This document shows, in pieces, positions 11,599-18,328 of a stretch of 29,205 nt of DNA (positions are counted from its first letter, which is position 1; every line of letters starts with the position of its first letter). The position numbers were made by a program, and so were the translations under genes. Source of the stretch: a virus; IMG/VR virus record IMGVR_UViG_3300023174_008937, positions 1 to 29,205 of that record, one strand, 5' to 3'. Under the pieces are notes generated by a model, which saw only the letters and a program-made list of their open reading frames with translations, did not search any database and was not told the DNA's origin.

Positions 11599-13725
11599 TT
11601 AGAATAGCACAAAGTCGGTAGAAGTCAATTTGGTAACACCCACTGTAGAGACTTCAGCAAATTGAACAGGTGCAATTTTTCCAGTACCATCTGCATCATA
11701 GTAGAGTTTGTTGGCAGCACTGTCATAAATGATTCTGTCGTACTTGTCCAGAGCCTGTGTACCAACGACAAACTGATCTGAGAACTTGAGTGAACTGGAT
11801 ATCTTGAACGTGGATTTAGACAAACGAATTTTATCTAATCCAACTTCAAAATCAGTGATTATATCAGTGTTGCTGTTGCTGGGTGCGGTATCAAACACAA
11901 AATAATCTGCAGCGGCGCCGCCAGTTAGCAGATCATTACCTAGACCACCAGATATCAGATCCGATCCACCAATGCCCTGGATTGTATCATCACCGGCAAG
12001 TCCAGTCAGGGTGTCAGCCCCCAGTGATCCCACAATTTTATTATTCAAAGTGTTTCCAATACCTTTGAATGCTGTTTGACCAGTATAGATCAAATTCTCT
12101 ACATTGCTACCCAAGGCGTAACTTATCAGCGAAGTTTTTACTATATCTGTGCCTTGATTAGCCAACTCCGTCACCTTGTCGCCGGTGCTGTCCACATAAT
12201 AGGTGTCGTCGTCCTGACCTCCCACCATGGAGTCGTTGCCCGCGCCGCCGTCCAACATGTCGTCGCCCGCCAGACCCACCAGTGTGTCGTTGCTGGCCAA
12301 ACCTTGAATCAAATCTGCTCCACCGGTACCTGTGAGTTTATTGGCTGCCGATGTCCCAATAATTTGTGTAGAAGTACTTGAAAAATTATCATAACTGATG
12401 GCAGTGGTATAAACTGCAGTTTTTGTGACTGCGCCATTGTTTTCTGTGTAGTCAACGTTGGTAAATACATACCAAATACCATCATCTCCTTTAACAAGAT
12501 GCATGGGTTTGCCATGTTCTTTAAAAACATAACCGCTAACACTTTTGGTGGTCGCGGTCAGTGATTCCAACCAAATATCATTAAAAAACTCTCTACCCAT
12601 TTCTACAAATGTGCCGTCGCTCTGCTGAATCAAAAGTGCAGTCGAATCATAGGTAGTGTAATCGCTGTCAGTTACAAAGATGTCCAGCAAGCCGTCGCCG
12701 TTAAAGTCCAAAATTTGAGAGTTGTACGATGTGCAAGTGTGCGAGTTGTGACCCACCAAAACGCTGTCGGTGACGTCTTCAAATTGGCCTGCTCCTTTAT
12801 TTTTGAGAAATTGAATCTCGGAATATTCTGGCCACTCGCCACGAGTGTAATTGGGTCTACTCATAATCAAAACATCTAATAGACCGTCTCTATTAAAATC
12901 AAACGGAATGGCTCTGACATCGTGTGACGTCGGACTGGTAAAGTTGTAGTTCGACCATTTGGGCAAACTGAATCTAGATGCTGGTAGCTCTGATATTTGA
13001 ACGAAGGACAATTTTCCATTGTCGATGCTGTAACTCAGAAGTCGAGTATCCGGACCAGCCTGTCCGGTGGCATCGTAATAACCAACACCGTCAGTTACAA
13101 TAAATGTAACGGTGCCGTTGCCCAAAAAATCGGCAGCGCAAATTCCAGATGCACCCCACGGCAAACCTCGGCCCTCCGAACTAAAAAATGTGAGCCCATT
13201 TTTACCGCCGAAGAAAATGCCAGAATTTTGACTGTGGTTATCACTTGGGTAGTCAGTGACTAAAATGTCACAGTACCCGTCTTTATTGATATCGTAGGCA
13301 AAAGTACCATGCTGCCAATGGTCGCCGCCATCGACAATGGACGGAACTAAAGTTGTGCCGGTGTTGTCAAATACATAACTTGGCAAAAAATAATTAAAAT
13401 CGGTGTAAGTGGCCGAATATAGATCTACTTTGCCGTCACCATTGAAATCTCCAAATTCTATACCTTCTGTCCCGGGGATTTTATTGTCTGGCATTACTGT
13501 GGTGGTTACATCGGACCAGCGCCCTGATTTAAACTGGAAAACATGCATATAGGAATTCTGCCATGGCAAGTGAGCACCGTGTCTGCAAGTAAAAAAAGTC
13601 TCCTCGGCGCCAGACCGATCCAAATTTACAGAATAAAAATTAGATGACGACGATTCAAAGTAACCAGTGCCTTCAAATATTGTGAATTTTGACACTAGCA
13701 CAGTTGATTTAGCAGTCAGTGCCAT
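11599..13725 (-). CDS. FG-GAP/VCBS plus RTX calcium-binding repeat protein
   Basis: A 708-residue protein. The N-terminal half has FG-GAP/VCBS-type calcium loops: FGDFNGDGKVDL (about 91), YDINKDGYCDIL, FDFNRDGLLDVL and LDFNGDGLLDIF, typical of integrin-like beta-propellers. From about residue 460 there are RTX nonapeptides (GGADLIQGL, GLAGDDMLDGGAGNDSMVGG), an LGSNVENL spacer, a second RTX block (GSDLISGGLGNDLLTGG) and a C-terminal DIITDFEVGLDKIRLS domain like the end of type I secreted proteins. No Sec signal. The start is supported by GGGGGT before the ATG. Possible roles: virion adhesin, host-surface binding, or an enzyme secreted by the host type I system. Seen: repeats. Role: not determined. 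Confidence 0.85.
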   Translation of the reverse strand: MALTAKSTVLVSKFTIFEGTGYFESSSSNFYSVNLDRSGAEETFFTCRHGAHLPWQNSYMHVFQFKSGRWSDVTTTVMPDNKIPGTEGIEFGDFNGDGKVDLYSATYTDFNYFLPSYVFDNTGTTLVPSIVDGGDHWQHGTFAYDINKDGYCDILVTDYPSDNHSQNSGIFFGGKNGLTFFSSEGRGLPWGASGICAADFLGNGTVTFIVTDGVGYYDATGQAGPDTRLLSYSIDNGKLSFVQISELPASRFSLPKWSNYNFTSPTSHDVRAIPFDFNRDGLLDVLIMSRPNYTRGEWPEYSEIQFLKNKGAGQFEDVTDSVLVGHNSHTCTSYNSQILDFNGDGLLDIFVTDSDYTTYDSTALLIQQSDGTFVEMGREFFNDIWLESLTATTKSVSGYVFKEHGKPMHLVKGDDGIWYVFTNVDYTENNGAVTKTAVYTTAISYDNFSSTSTQIIGTSAANKLTGTGGADLIQGLASNDTLVGLAGDDMLDGGAGNDSMVGGQDDDTYYVDSTGDKVTELANQGTDIVKTSLISYALGSNVENLIYTGQTAFKGIGNTLNNKIVGSLGADTLTGLAGDDTIQGIGGSDLISGGLGNDLLTGGAAADYFVFDTAPSNSNTDIITDFEVGLDKIRLSKSTFKISSSLKFSDQFVVGTQALDKYDRIIYDSAANKLYYDADGTGKIAPVQFAEVSTVGVTKLTSTDFVLF

Positions 13726-13810
13726 AGTTACCCCCAGTTACAAAAGTTAATAATATTTAATGTATAAAATATCACGCTTTAAACTGTAGTTTACTATAAT
13801 TTGGGTATTC

Positions 13811-13828
13811 TTGTCAAGATCTTGACAA
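13811..13828. promoter_or_regulatory. 18-bp perfect palindrome TTGTCAAGATCTTGACAA
   Basis: A perfect dyad in the 148-nt gap between the RTX gene and the radical SAM gene, about 85 nt upstream of the RTX start. It has operator-like symmetry and contains TTGACA on both strands. I see no other element in 13726-13873. Confidence 0.45.
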
Positions 13829-13873
13829 CTGTTGAGAGAGCAGCTCGATTTAAAATTGCACGCCAACGCAAAC

Positions 13874-15067
13874 TTAAATTTCGCCAAATACATCAATAAA
13901 TGAAGTTTGCCGAATTTCATCCATCAAATTGATGTGATTCTTAAATTTTGTATGTTCTTCCAAATTATAGTTGTAATTTTCCAAAATACCCGTGGCATAG
14001 TTTATCCACTCTCGGACTGTTACGTTATTCTTGTAGATTTTCTGGTATGCCTGTACCTCAGTTAAAAATTTCTGATGTAGTTTGGGAGGCAAACTGTTGA
14101 TGGTCAAGTGAGTGGGATGCGTCAATCTAATTAAAACCAAATGCAGATTTTGTTCTATGCAGTAATCGAGGACCGGCAAGAAGGTTTTGTAACTGGTACA
14201 CTGAAAAACATGATTAATGCTAAACGATTCTAGATTTTTAAGAGTTTTGAGTTTCTTAATATTTAGGTCAACATCTGACCAACTGCAGCCATATCTGACA
14301 TATTCTGCGTGTTCGCCTGTGCCATCCAAACTCACATTCAATTGAATTGATTTAAATTTGGATAATAATTCAAAAACGTCATCTTTGATGACACTGGCAT
14401 TGGTTATTACATTTAACGCCACTCTACTAGGATCGGGAATACTGTTCAAAAACTTAATTGCTTGCGGGGTAATTAACGGTTCGCCGCCGTACAACTGTAT
14501 TCGATCTAAATTGCTAATTAGTTCTGGCTTCAATTGTTCAAACTCTTGGGTTTGATACCATTTTCTTTCTGAATTTCTAAGAGTCAGCAATTCCAAAGCA
14601 GCAAATTTTTCTTTATGTTGTTTTTCTTCTGTCTCGTGACTGGAAGAATACATGGAATTACATTGAATACATTTTAAATTACAGTAGTTGCCAAACTGCA
14701 CTGACAAATATCTGACATCATCTAACTTGTTGGGATCAAATTCTTTGGCAATATAATCCTTGTATTGCCTATTATACTCTAATCTCAATGAACCATGCCA
14801 CTTACTGACGGACTCCCGTTCCCAACAAACATTGCAGCGGTCGTGTTTAATTCCGCCCATCAACTCATTTTTTAAAGGAGATAATACATTTTCTCGCCAA
14901 TTTTTAAAATTTCTGAAATTATGCAAGGGAAATTCGTTGGGAAGTCTCCGCATCTCTTCATCTACTTTATACATACAGCAAGGTTGCAGTGTGCCATCAA
15001 TGGTAATTTCGGCTGCAATAAATGGTGCTGCACAAAAAGTATCAGGATGTTTTATTTGATCGGACAT
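13874..15067 (-). CDS. radical SAM protein (twitch/SPASM-like)
   Basis: A 397-residue protein starting MSDQIKHPDTFCAAPF. This ATG is chosen over an upstream TTG because a late-like box lies 5 nt before it. The radical SAM cluster motif is CNLKCIQC (C-x3-C-x2-C, about residues 128-135). Extra cysteines upstream (FC, PCC, CNVCW) and the N-terminal 'FC.aPf....i...G...pCC' pattern match twitch-type radical SAM proteins found in T4-like cyanophages. LYGGEPLITP is the SAM-binding GGE motif. The protein should carry one 4Fe-4S cluster, perhaps a second. Substrate unknown; phage relatives are uncharacterised. Confidence 0.85.
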   Translation of the reverse strand: MSDQIKHPDTFCAAPFIAAEITIDGTLQPCCMYKVDEEMRRLPNEFPLHNFRNFKNWRENVLSPLKNELMGGIKHDRCNVCWERESVSKWHGSLRLEYNRQYKDYIAKEFDPNKLDDVRYLSVQFGNYCNLKCIQCNSMYSSSHETEEKQHKEKFAALELLTLRNSERKWYQTQEFEQLKPELISNLDRIQLYGGEPLITPQAIKFLNSIPDPSRVALNVITNASVIKDDVFELLSKFKSIQLNVSLDGTGEHAEYVRYGCSWSDVDLNIKKLKTLKNLESFSINHVFQCTSYKTFLPVLDYCIEQNLHLVLIRLTHPTHLTINSLPPKLHQKFLTEVQAYQKIYKNNVTVREWINYATGILENYNYNLEEHTKFKNHINLMDEIRQTSFIDVFGEI

Positions 15068-15072
15068 GTCAA

Positions 15073-15080
15073 TATTTACG
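15073..15080 (-). promoter_or_regulatory. late-promoter-like box CGTAAATA, 5 nt before ATG
   Basis: CGTAAATA, TTGAC, then the ATG at 15067. It differs from TATAAATA at the first two positions but keeps the 5-nt spacing seen at four other genes. Confidence 0.45.
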
Positions 15081-15121
15081 CTCAAAAAAGATTTGAATTT
15101 TATTTCAATTTTAATTCATAA

Positions 15122-15154
15122 CCCAGCATAATATTTGATATCATTTTTGCTGGG
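15122..15154. repeat. 7-bp inverted repeat upstream of the radical SAM gene
   Basis: CCCAGCA and TGCTGGG enclose 19 nt of AT-rich sequence. It lies in the 229-nt gap 15068-15296. The rest of that gap holds no gene I can support, although 15215-15275 vaguely resembles decayed tRNA sequence. Confidence 0.35.
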
Positions 15155-15296
15155 GCCAACTGCAATATCCAATTATTCGCCTTCAACATCATTGGTGCTT
15201 CTTTATGTTGGTGCCTAACGAGACTATCAAATTAAGGCGCGCAAAGATGGACGATTTGGAGAGGAAGGCAAGATCAAACTCGCAACCCACAACGTT

Positions 15297-15370
15297 TGGC
15301 TCCGGAGGAGGGAATCGAACCCCCACTTGCGGTTTTGGAGACCGCAGCACTGCCATTATACTACTCCGGA
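15297..15370 (-). tRNA. tRNA-Trp (anticodon CCA), CCA encoded
   Basis: Acceptor TCCGGAG/CTCCGGA, anticodon stem GCGGT/ACCGC, loop CTCCAAA (CCA), T-loop TTCGATT, discriminator G. Confidence 0.95.
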
Positions 15371-15375
15371 ATACA

Positions 15376-15452
15376 TGGTGCCTCGACCTGGGCTCGAACC
15401 AGGGACCCCCGCCTTATCAAGACGGTGCTCTAACCGACTGAGCTATCGAGGC
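15376..15452 (-). tRNA. tRNA-Ile (anticodon GAU), CCA encoded
   Basis: Acceptor GCCTCGA/TCGAGGC, anticodon loop TTGATAA (GAT), T-loop TTCGAGC, discriminator A. Together with tRNA-Ile(CAU) at 19154-19431 it covers all three isoleucine codons. Confidence 0.95.
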
Positions 15453-15472
15453 CAGACTTTGTAGTTATATTT

Positions 15473-15480
15473 ACTAAATA
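15473..15480 (+). promoter_or_regulatory. late-promoter-like box ACTAAATA upstream of speD
   Basis: ACTAAATA 20 nt before the speD ATG; the leader contains the Shine-Dalgarno-like GGAG at 15490-15493. Confidence 0.4.
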
Positions 15481-15502
15481 TTTGTTTGCGGAGCACAAAT
15501 AT
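15478..15502 (+). promoter_or_regulatory. hairpin over the speD start: SD in the loop, AUG in the stem
   Basis: ATATTTGT (15478-15485) is the exact reverse complement of ACAAATAT (15495-15502). The loop TTGCGGAGC exposes the ribosome-binding site and the 3' strand ends inside the start codon. It would form only in transcripts starting upstream of 15478. Confidence 0.4.
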
Positions 15503-15863
15503 GTCACACTGGGGATATCATCTGACTCTGGACTGTCATGATTGCCATCGTGCGTTGATCAAAGAACGCGTAAATGTTCAGAATTTCATTAAAGAATTGG
15601 TGAATCGAATAGACATGCAGCCCATTGGCGAACCTTGGATCGAATACACTGCTGCAGATATTCCTGACAAAGCCGGGTTTACAGCAGTGCAAATTATTGT
15701 TACTTCCAGTATTGTGGCGCACTTTATCGACAGTACCGGCGACATCTATCTGGATGTCTTTAGTTGCAAGGAATTTAGAATCAGCACTGTCCGAGAGGTG
15801 GTGCAGGAATATTTCAAACCTCAAAACATGCGTATGAATTTCCTGACACGCCAGGCTGGGTAA
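15501..15863 (+). CDS. speD: S-adenosylmethionine decarboxylase, phage type
   Basis: A 120-residue protein starting MSHWGYHLTLDCHDCHRALI; an upstream non-ATG extension of the frame lacks a ribosome-binding site. It matches the short SpeD-like proteins of T4-like cyanophages: WGYHLTLDC at the N-terminus, FIKELVNRIDMQPIGEP (about residues 30-46), DKAGFTAVQIIVTSSIVAHF (about 57-76) with the SS pair at the expected proenzyme cleavage site, and DIYLDVFSCKEF (about 81-92). SpeD cleaves itself to create a pyruvoyl group and decarboxylates SAM to the aminopropyl donor for spermidine. The residue before the serines is Thr (TSS), where classic SpeD has Glu-Ser, so self-processing cannot be taken for granted. 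It lies between tRNA-Ile and tRNA-Ser on the opposite strand. Confidence 0.85.
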   Translation: MSHWGYHLTLDCHDCHRALIKERVNVQNFIKELVNRIDMQPIGEPWIEYTAADIPDKAGFTAVQIIVTSSIVAHFIDSTGDIYLDVFSCKEFRISTVREVVQEYFKPQNMRMNFLTRQAG

Positions 15864-15888
15864 TCAGGACATTATACAAAGCAAACAC

Positions 15889-15978
15889 TGGCGGAAGAGG
15901 TGAGATTCGAACTCACGGTAGAGTCGCCCCTACTTCAGTTTTCAAGACTGACGCCTTAAGCCGCTCGGCCACTCTTCC
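15889..15978 (-). tRNA. tRNA-Ser (anticodon UGA), CCA encoded
   Basis: A class II tRNA with acceptor GGAAGAG/CTCTTCC, anticodon loop CTTGAAA (TGA), a long variable arm, T-loop TTCGAAT, discriminator G. Confidence 0.95.
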
Positions 15979-15981
15979 ATT

Positions 15982-17589
15982 TTATGTTGGAGACCAAAAC
16001 ATACTACATTGTTGTGATTTCCAGTCAAGATATTTACGCATTGCTGTAGTAGTAGATTTATTGCCGGTTACCTCTAAAGTATTATCAATAAATTTTTGTT
16101 TGGATAAAAAATACTCAAATTGAATTTTATGTAAAAGTTTTTCTTTGGTTTCCTTATCAAATTTAATCTTAATTAAATCGGTTAATTCTAAATTAAACTT
16201 TTTAGCTTTGGCTAGAAATCCCGGAACATCAAAAGGTGAAAGATGTGCTCCTAGATGTCCTAGATGATTAAAATAATTTTTAAATTTAAGCGAATATTCT
16301 GCTGCCTGCGCTTGCGTTACACCCATTTGATTGGTCCACATATAATAATGTAATTTTTGATCTTCTAATTTGTATTGATATTTTGTAAAATTTGATAAAT
16401 TTCCGCTATGAAGATACAACGGTTTAAAGGAATTAGAAGTTATGACATCTTTGATATCCGGTCTGTGCAGGAATTCGAAAAGCTCATTGAAATAGTCGAT
16501 GGTATCATATGGGAGCCCCAAAATCCACTGGGCACAAATAAACATCTCATTGTTGGTTAATTCAGATATAGAATGCAGTGCTTCGATGGTCCTAGTTTTA
16601 CCCAATCCTTTTCCTACTGCACTGCCACTTTTGTCATTGATTGTTTCAATTCCCAAATCCCACGCTACAAATCCTGCATCTTTAAGGGATTTAATCATCC
16701 ATGGCCATTTCCAAAACAAATCCAATCTAGCATAAGATGCTATTTTTACTTTAAATGGTAAACTTTCTAGCACATCTACGATAAAATTGACTTTATCTTC
16801 GCTATCATTTATGATTTCATCAGTGCACCAATAATGACTAATATTGTGTTCTTCATAATTTCTTATTAGCTCGGAACGTATAATTTCTTTAGTTCTGGTG
16901 TAGTCTCCGGCTTTTTTTCCTAGTAATTTATAGGTGCAATAGCCACATTTAAAAATGCAACCTCGTGCAATTTCTATACCTATACTTTCATGTTCAGACA
17001 GTTCGTCAAATTTCGACCATTTAATTGAATTTGACGAAAAATTTTCAAAAGGATATAATGAGTCTGAAATTACAGTTGTTTTATATTTACTACTCAATAA
17101 AATATCTTTTTTAAGATTTGTAGAGTTTTGTGTTTCGTAATCTAATATATTCTTAAGAATTTCTTCGCCTTGGCCAATAGTGACGTAGTCAAATTTTTCT
17201 AAAATTCCATTACGATTTATGGAATCTAGATACTCTGGCACAATCGACCCGCCTCCAAGTATTAACTTAACATGGGGCGCAAAATTTTTTATATATTCCA
17301 AACGTTGCCTAAATTGTTCTTCGCTTAACCCAAAAAATTCTATCCCGTTTGTGGTCCCAGTTGATTCGGATCGAGGTAAAACAGTGGATGAAAAACCAAC
17401 AAGAAGTGTGTGGTTTTTTATAACTGTTTCTACAATTTTAGTAAATTCATCATCTGTTTGAAACAAAAAATAATTGATTACTCTGGTTTCATAAGAAAGA
17501 TCAGTCAGATAACTGGCCAACACATTTGCACCAATGGGACGTTCGCTACATTGATTGGCAATATCAGTAAAAATTATAACAGCAGACAT
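15982..17589 (-). CDS. B12-binding-domain radical SAM protein
   Basis: A 535-residue protein. Residues 1-160 look like a cobalamin-binding-type Rossmann domain (GANVLASYLTDLSYETRVINY, LVGFSSTVL, VKLILGGGSIVPEY, DYVTIGQGEE). The radical SAM motif is ARGCIFKCGYCTY (C-x3-C-x2-C, about residues 213-225), followed by the TIM-barrel region (YARLDLFWKWPWM, WDLGIETIND, WILGLPYDTIDYF). This architecture is that of B12-binding radical SAM methylases and related enzymes. The usual DxHxxG cobalamin motif is not evident, so B12 binding is uncertain. Similar proteins occur in T4-like marine phages without assigned substrates. A consensus late promoter lies exactly 5 nt before the ATG. Confidence 0.85.
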   Translation of the reverse strand: MSAVIIFTDIANQCSERPIGANVLASYLTDLSYETRVINYFLFQTDDEFTKIVETVIKNHTLLVGFSSTVLPRSESTGTTNGIEFFGLSEEQFRQRLEYIKNFAPHVKLILGGGSIVPEYLDSINRNGILEKFDYVTIGQGEEILKNILDYETQNSTNLKKDILLSSKYKTTVISDSLYPFENFSSNSIKWSKFDELSEHESIGIEIARGCIFKCGYCTYKLLGKKAGDYTRTKEIIRSELIRNYEEHNISHYWCTDEIINDSEDKVNFIVDVLESLPFKVKIASYARLDLFWKWPWMIKSLKDAGFVAWDLGIETINDKSGSAVGKGLGKTRTIEALHSISELTNNEMFICAQWILGLPYDTIDYFNELFEFLHRPDIKDVITSNSFKPLYLHSGNLSNFTKYQYKLEDQKLHYYMWTNQMGVTQAQAAEYSLKFKNYFNHLGHLGAHLSPFDVPGFLAKAKKFNLELTDLIKIKFDKETKEKLLHKIQFEYFLSKQKFIDNTLEVTGNKSTTTAMRKYLDWKSQQCSMFWSPT

Positions 17590-17594
17590 ATTGT

Positions 17595-17602
17595 TATTTA
17601 TA
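17595..17602 (-). promoter_or_regulatory. consensus late-promoter box TATAAATA, 5 nt before ATG
   Basis: TATAAATA, ACAAT, then the ATG at 17589. There is no room for a Shine-Dalgarno sequence in the predicted mRNA. Confidence 0.65.
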
Positions 17603-17620
17603 TGTACTAGCTATCTCATT

Positions 17621-17701
17621 GTAAAGTATCAGATTTGAACCAGTACGTCTACTTTCTTAAACAAGAGATTAATAATCCGTCCAATTACCAGTTTAGTTAA
17701 C
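17621..17701 (-). pseudogene. degenerate tRNA-like sequence (Asn-like)
   Basis: The minus strand has a TTCAAAT T-loop with a weak stem, an anticodon-like loop TTATTAA (ATT) with a poor stem ACGGA/TCTCT, and acceptor strands GTTAACT/ACTTTAC with two mismatches. It looks like a decayed tRNA. A TATAAATG sequence (17702-17709, minus strand) lies just upstream. The stretch 17702-17755 otherwise shows only a CCGCC/GGCGG hairpin at 17719-17735. Confidence 0.35.
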
Positions 17702-17755
17702 ATTTATACAGTATGGCACCGCCCAATGATGGCGGCAACCCATGCTCTGCACTAA

Positions 17756-17788
17756 AACAAAAACCCCCAAGATGTTTAGTCCTGGGGG
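17756..17788 (-). terminator. rho-independent terminator
   Basis: On the minus strand, CCCCCA and TGGGGG form a strong stem (17764-17788, with an internal A-C mismatch and two further pairs), followed by TTTTTGTTTT. It ends the short transcript from the promoter at 17936. On the plus strand it is followed by only a short T-run. Confidence 0.85.
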
Positions 17789-17862
17789 CGTTTTCGTATA
17801 GTTATATCATCACACATTATGTCTTCATCTATACGTTGATACTCAAACACTACAATTCCCAT
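17776..17862 (-). CDS. possible 28-residue peptide in a short promoter-terminator unit
   Basis: The ORF encodes a peptide beginning MGIVVFEYQRIDEDIMCDDI and ending TIRKRPQD. The stop lies inside the terminator stem. There is no good Shine-Dalgarno sequence, so this could equally be a non-coding RNA. It is listed because it nearly fills the interval between a consensus late promoter and a strong terminator and has an ordinary amino-acid composition. Confidence 0.35.
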   Translation of the reverse strand: MGIVVFEYQRIDEDIMCDDITIRKRPQD

Positions 17863-17935
17863 CGACAATTGGTAGTTGTATGCGCATCATAGTCGTATAG
17901 TATAAAAAATTGTATAATCAATCTTTTAGCAATTT

Positions 17936-17943
17936 TATTTATA
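17936..17943 (-). promoter_or_regulatory. consensus late-promoter box TATAAATA of a short transcription unit
   Basis: TATAAATA on the minus strand, about 150 nt upstream of the terminator hairpin at 17764-17788, and 38 nt downstream of the tRNA-Leu(UAA) 3' end. Confidence 0.6.
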
Positions 17944-17981
17944 CTCTTTAATGTCTGTCAGCCAATTAACTATCCAAATAA

Positions 17982-18069
17982 TGGTGCCCGAGGCCGGAAT
18001 CGAACCGGCACACCTGTTTAGGGTGGCAGATTTTAAGTCTGCTGTGTCTACCGATTTCACCACTCGGGC
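17982..18069 (-). tRNA. tRNA-Leu (anticodon UAA), CCA encoded, no intron
   Basis: A class II tRNA with acceptor GCCCGAG/CTCGGGC, anticodon stem GCAGA/TCTGC, loop CTTAAAA (TAA), T-loop TTCGATT. This is the tRNA that carries a group I intron in cyanobacteria; here it is continuous. Confidence 0.95.
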
Positions 18070-18078
18070 CGTTGACCT

Positions 18079-18288
18079 TTACTCGCTGACCTGGTCCTCA
18101 ATGGCACCATCGTCATCATCAAATGCTTCCTGGAAGTCATGTACGGTGTCTTCCATAAATTCTTCCACTTCGTGCGCAATGTCTGACACCAGTTCCACAA
18201 CATTTTCTGTCAAGGCACCAGCAAATTCTCCCACATTTTCCACCACGTCCTGCATCTGCTCCAACAAATTCTTTTTTGGGTCGGTCAT
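18079..18288 (-). CDS. small acidic helical protein
   Basis: A 69-residue, strongly acidic protein starting MTDPKKNLLEQMQDVVENVG. Heptad-like hydrophobic spacing (LLEQMQDVVENV, LTENVVELVSDIAHEVEEFM) predicts one or two amphipathic helices, and the tail is Asp-rich (FDDDDGAIEDQ). AAGAGGAAAA upstream is a good ribosome-binding site. It lies between tRNA-Leu and the HNH endonuclease gene. No family recognised. Confidence 0.65.
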   Translation of the reverse strand: MTDPKKNLLEQMQDVVENVGEFAGALTENVVELVSDIAHEVEEFMEDTVHDFQEAFDDDDGAIEDQVSE

Positions 18289-18328
18289 GATAAATTTTTC
18301 CTCTTAAGTTTCAAATGATTATATAGTG

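Noticed and set aside
12076-12381. Plus-strand ORF of 101 codons within the RTX gene
   Set aside because: An antisense shadow of the repetitive Gly/Asp-rich RTX coding sequence; no promoter or ribosome-binding site.
13793-13817. A sigma-70 promoter (TTGACA ... TATAGT, minus strand) for the RTX gene
   Set aside because: The spacer is only 13 nt, too short for a functional sigma-70 promoter; TTGACA here is part of the 18-bp palindrome.
15215-15275. A further tRNA upstream of the radical SAM gene
   Set aside because: A GGCACCA-like end and a possible GCCT/AGGC pairing are visible on the minus strand, but no D-, anticodon or T-arm can be formed.
17982-18069. A group I intron in tRNA-Leu(UAA), as in cyanobacteria
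   Set aside because: The anticodon arm is continuous (GCAGA, CTTAAAA, TCTGC) and the tRNA is 88 nt.
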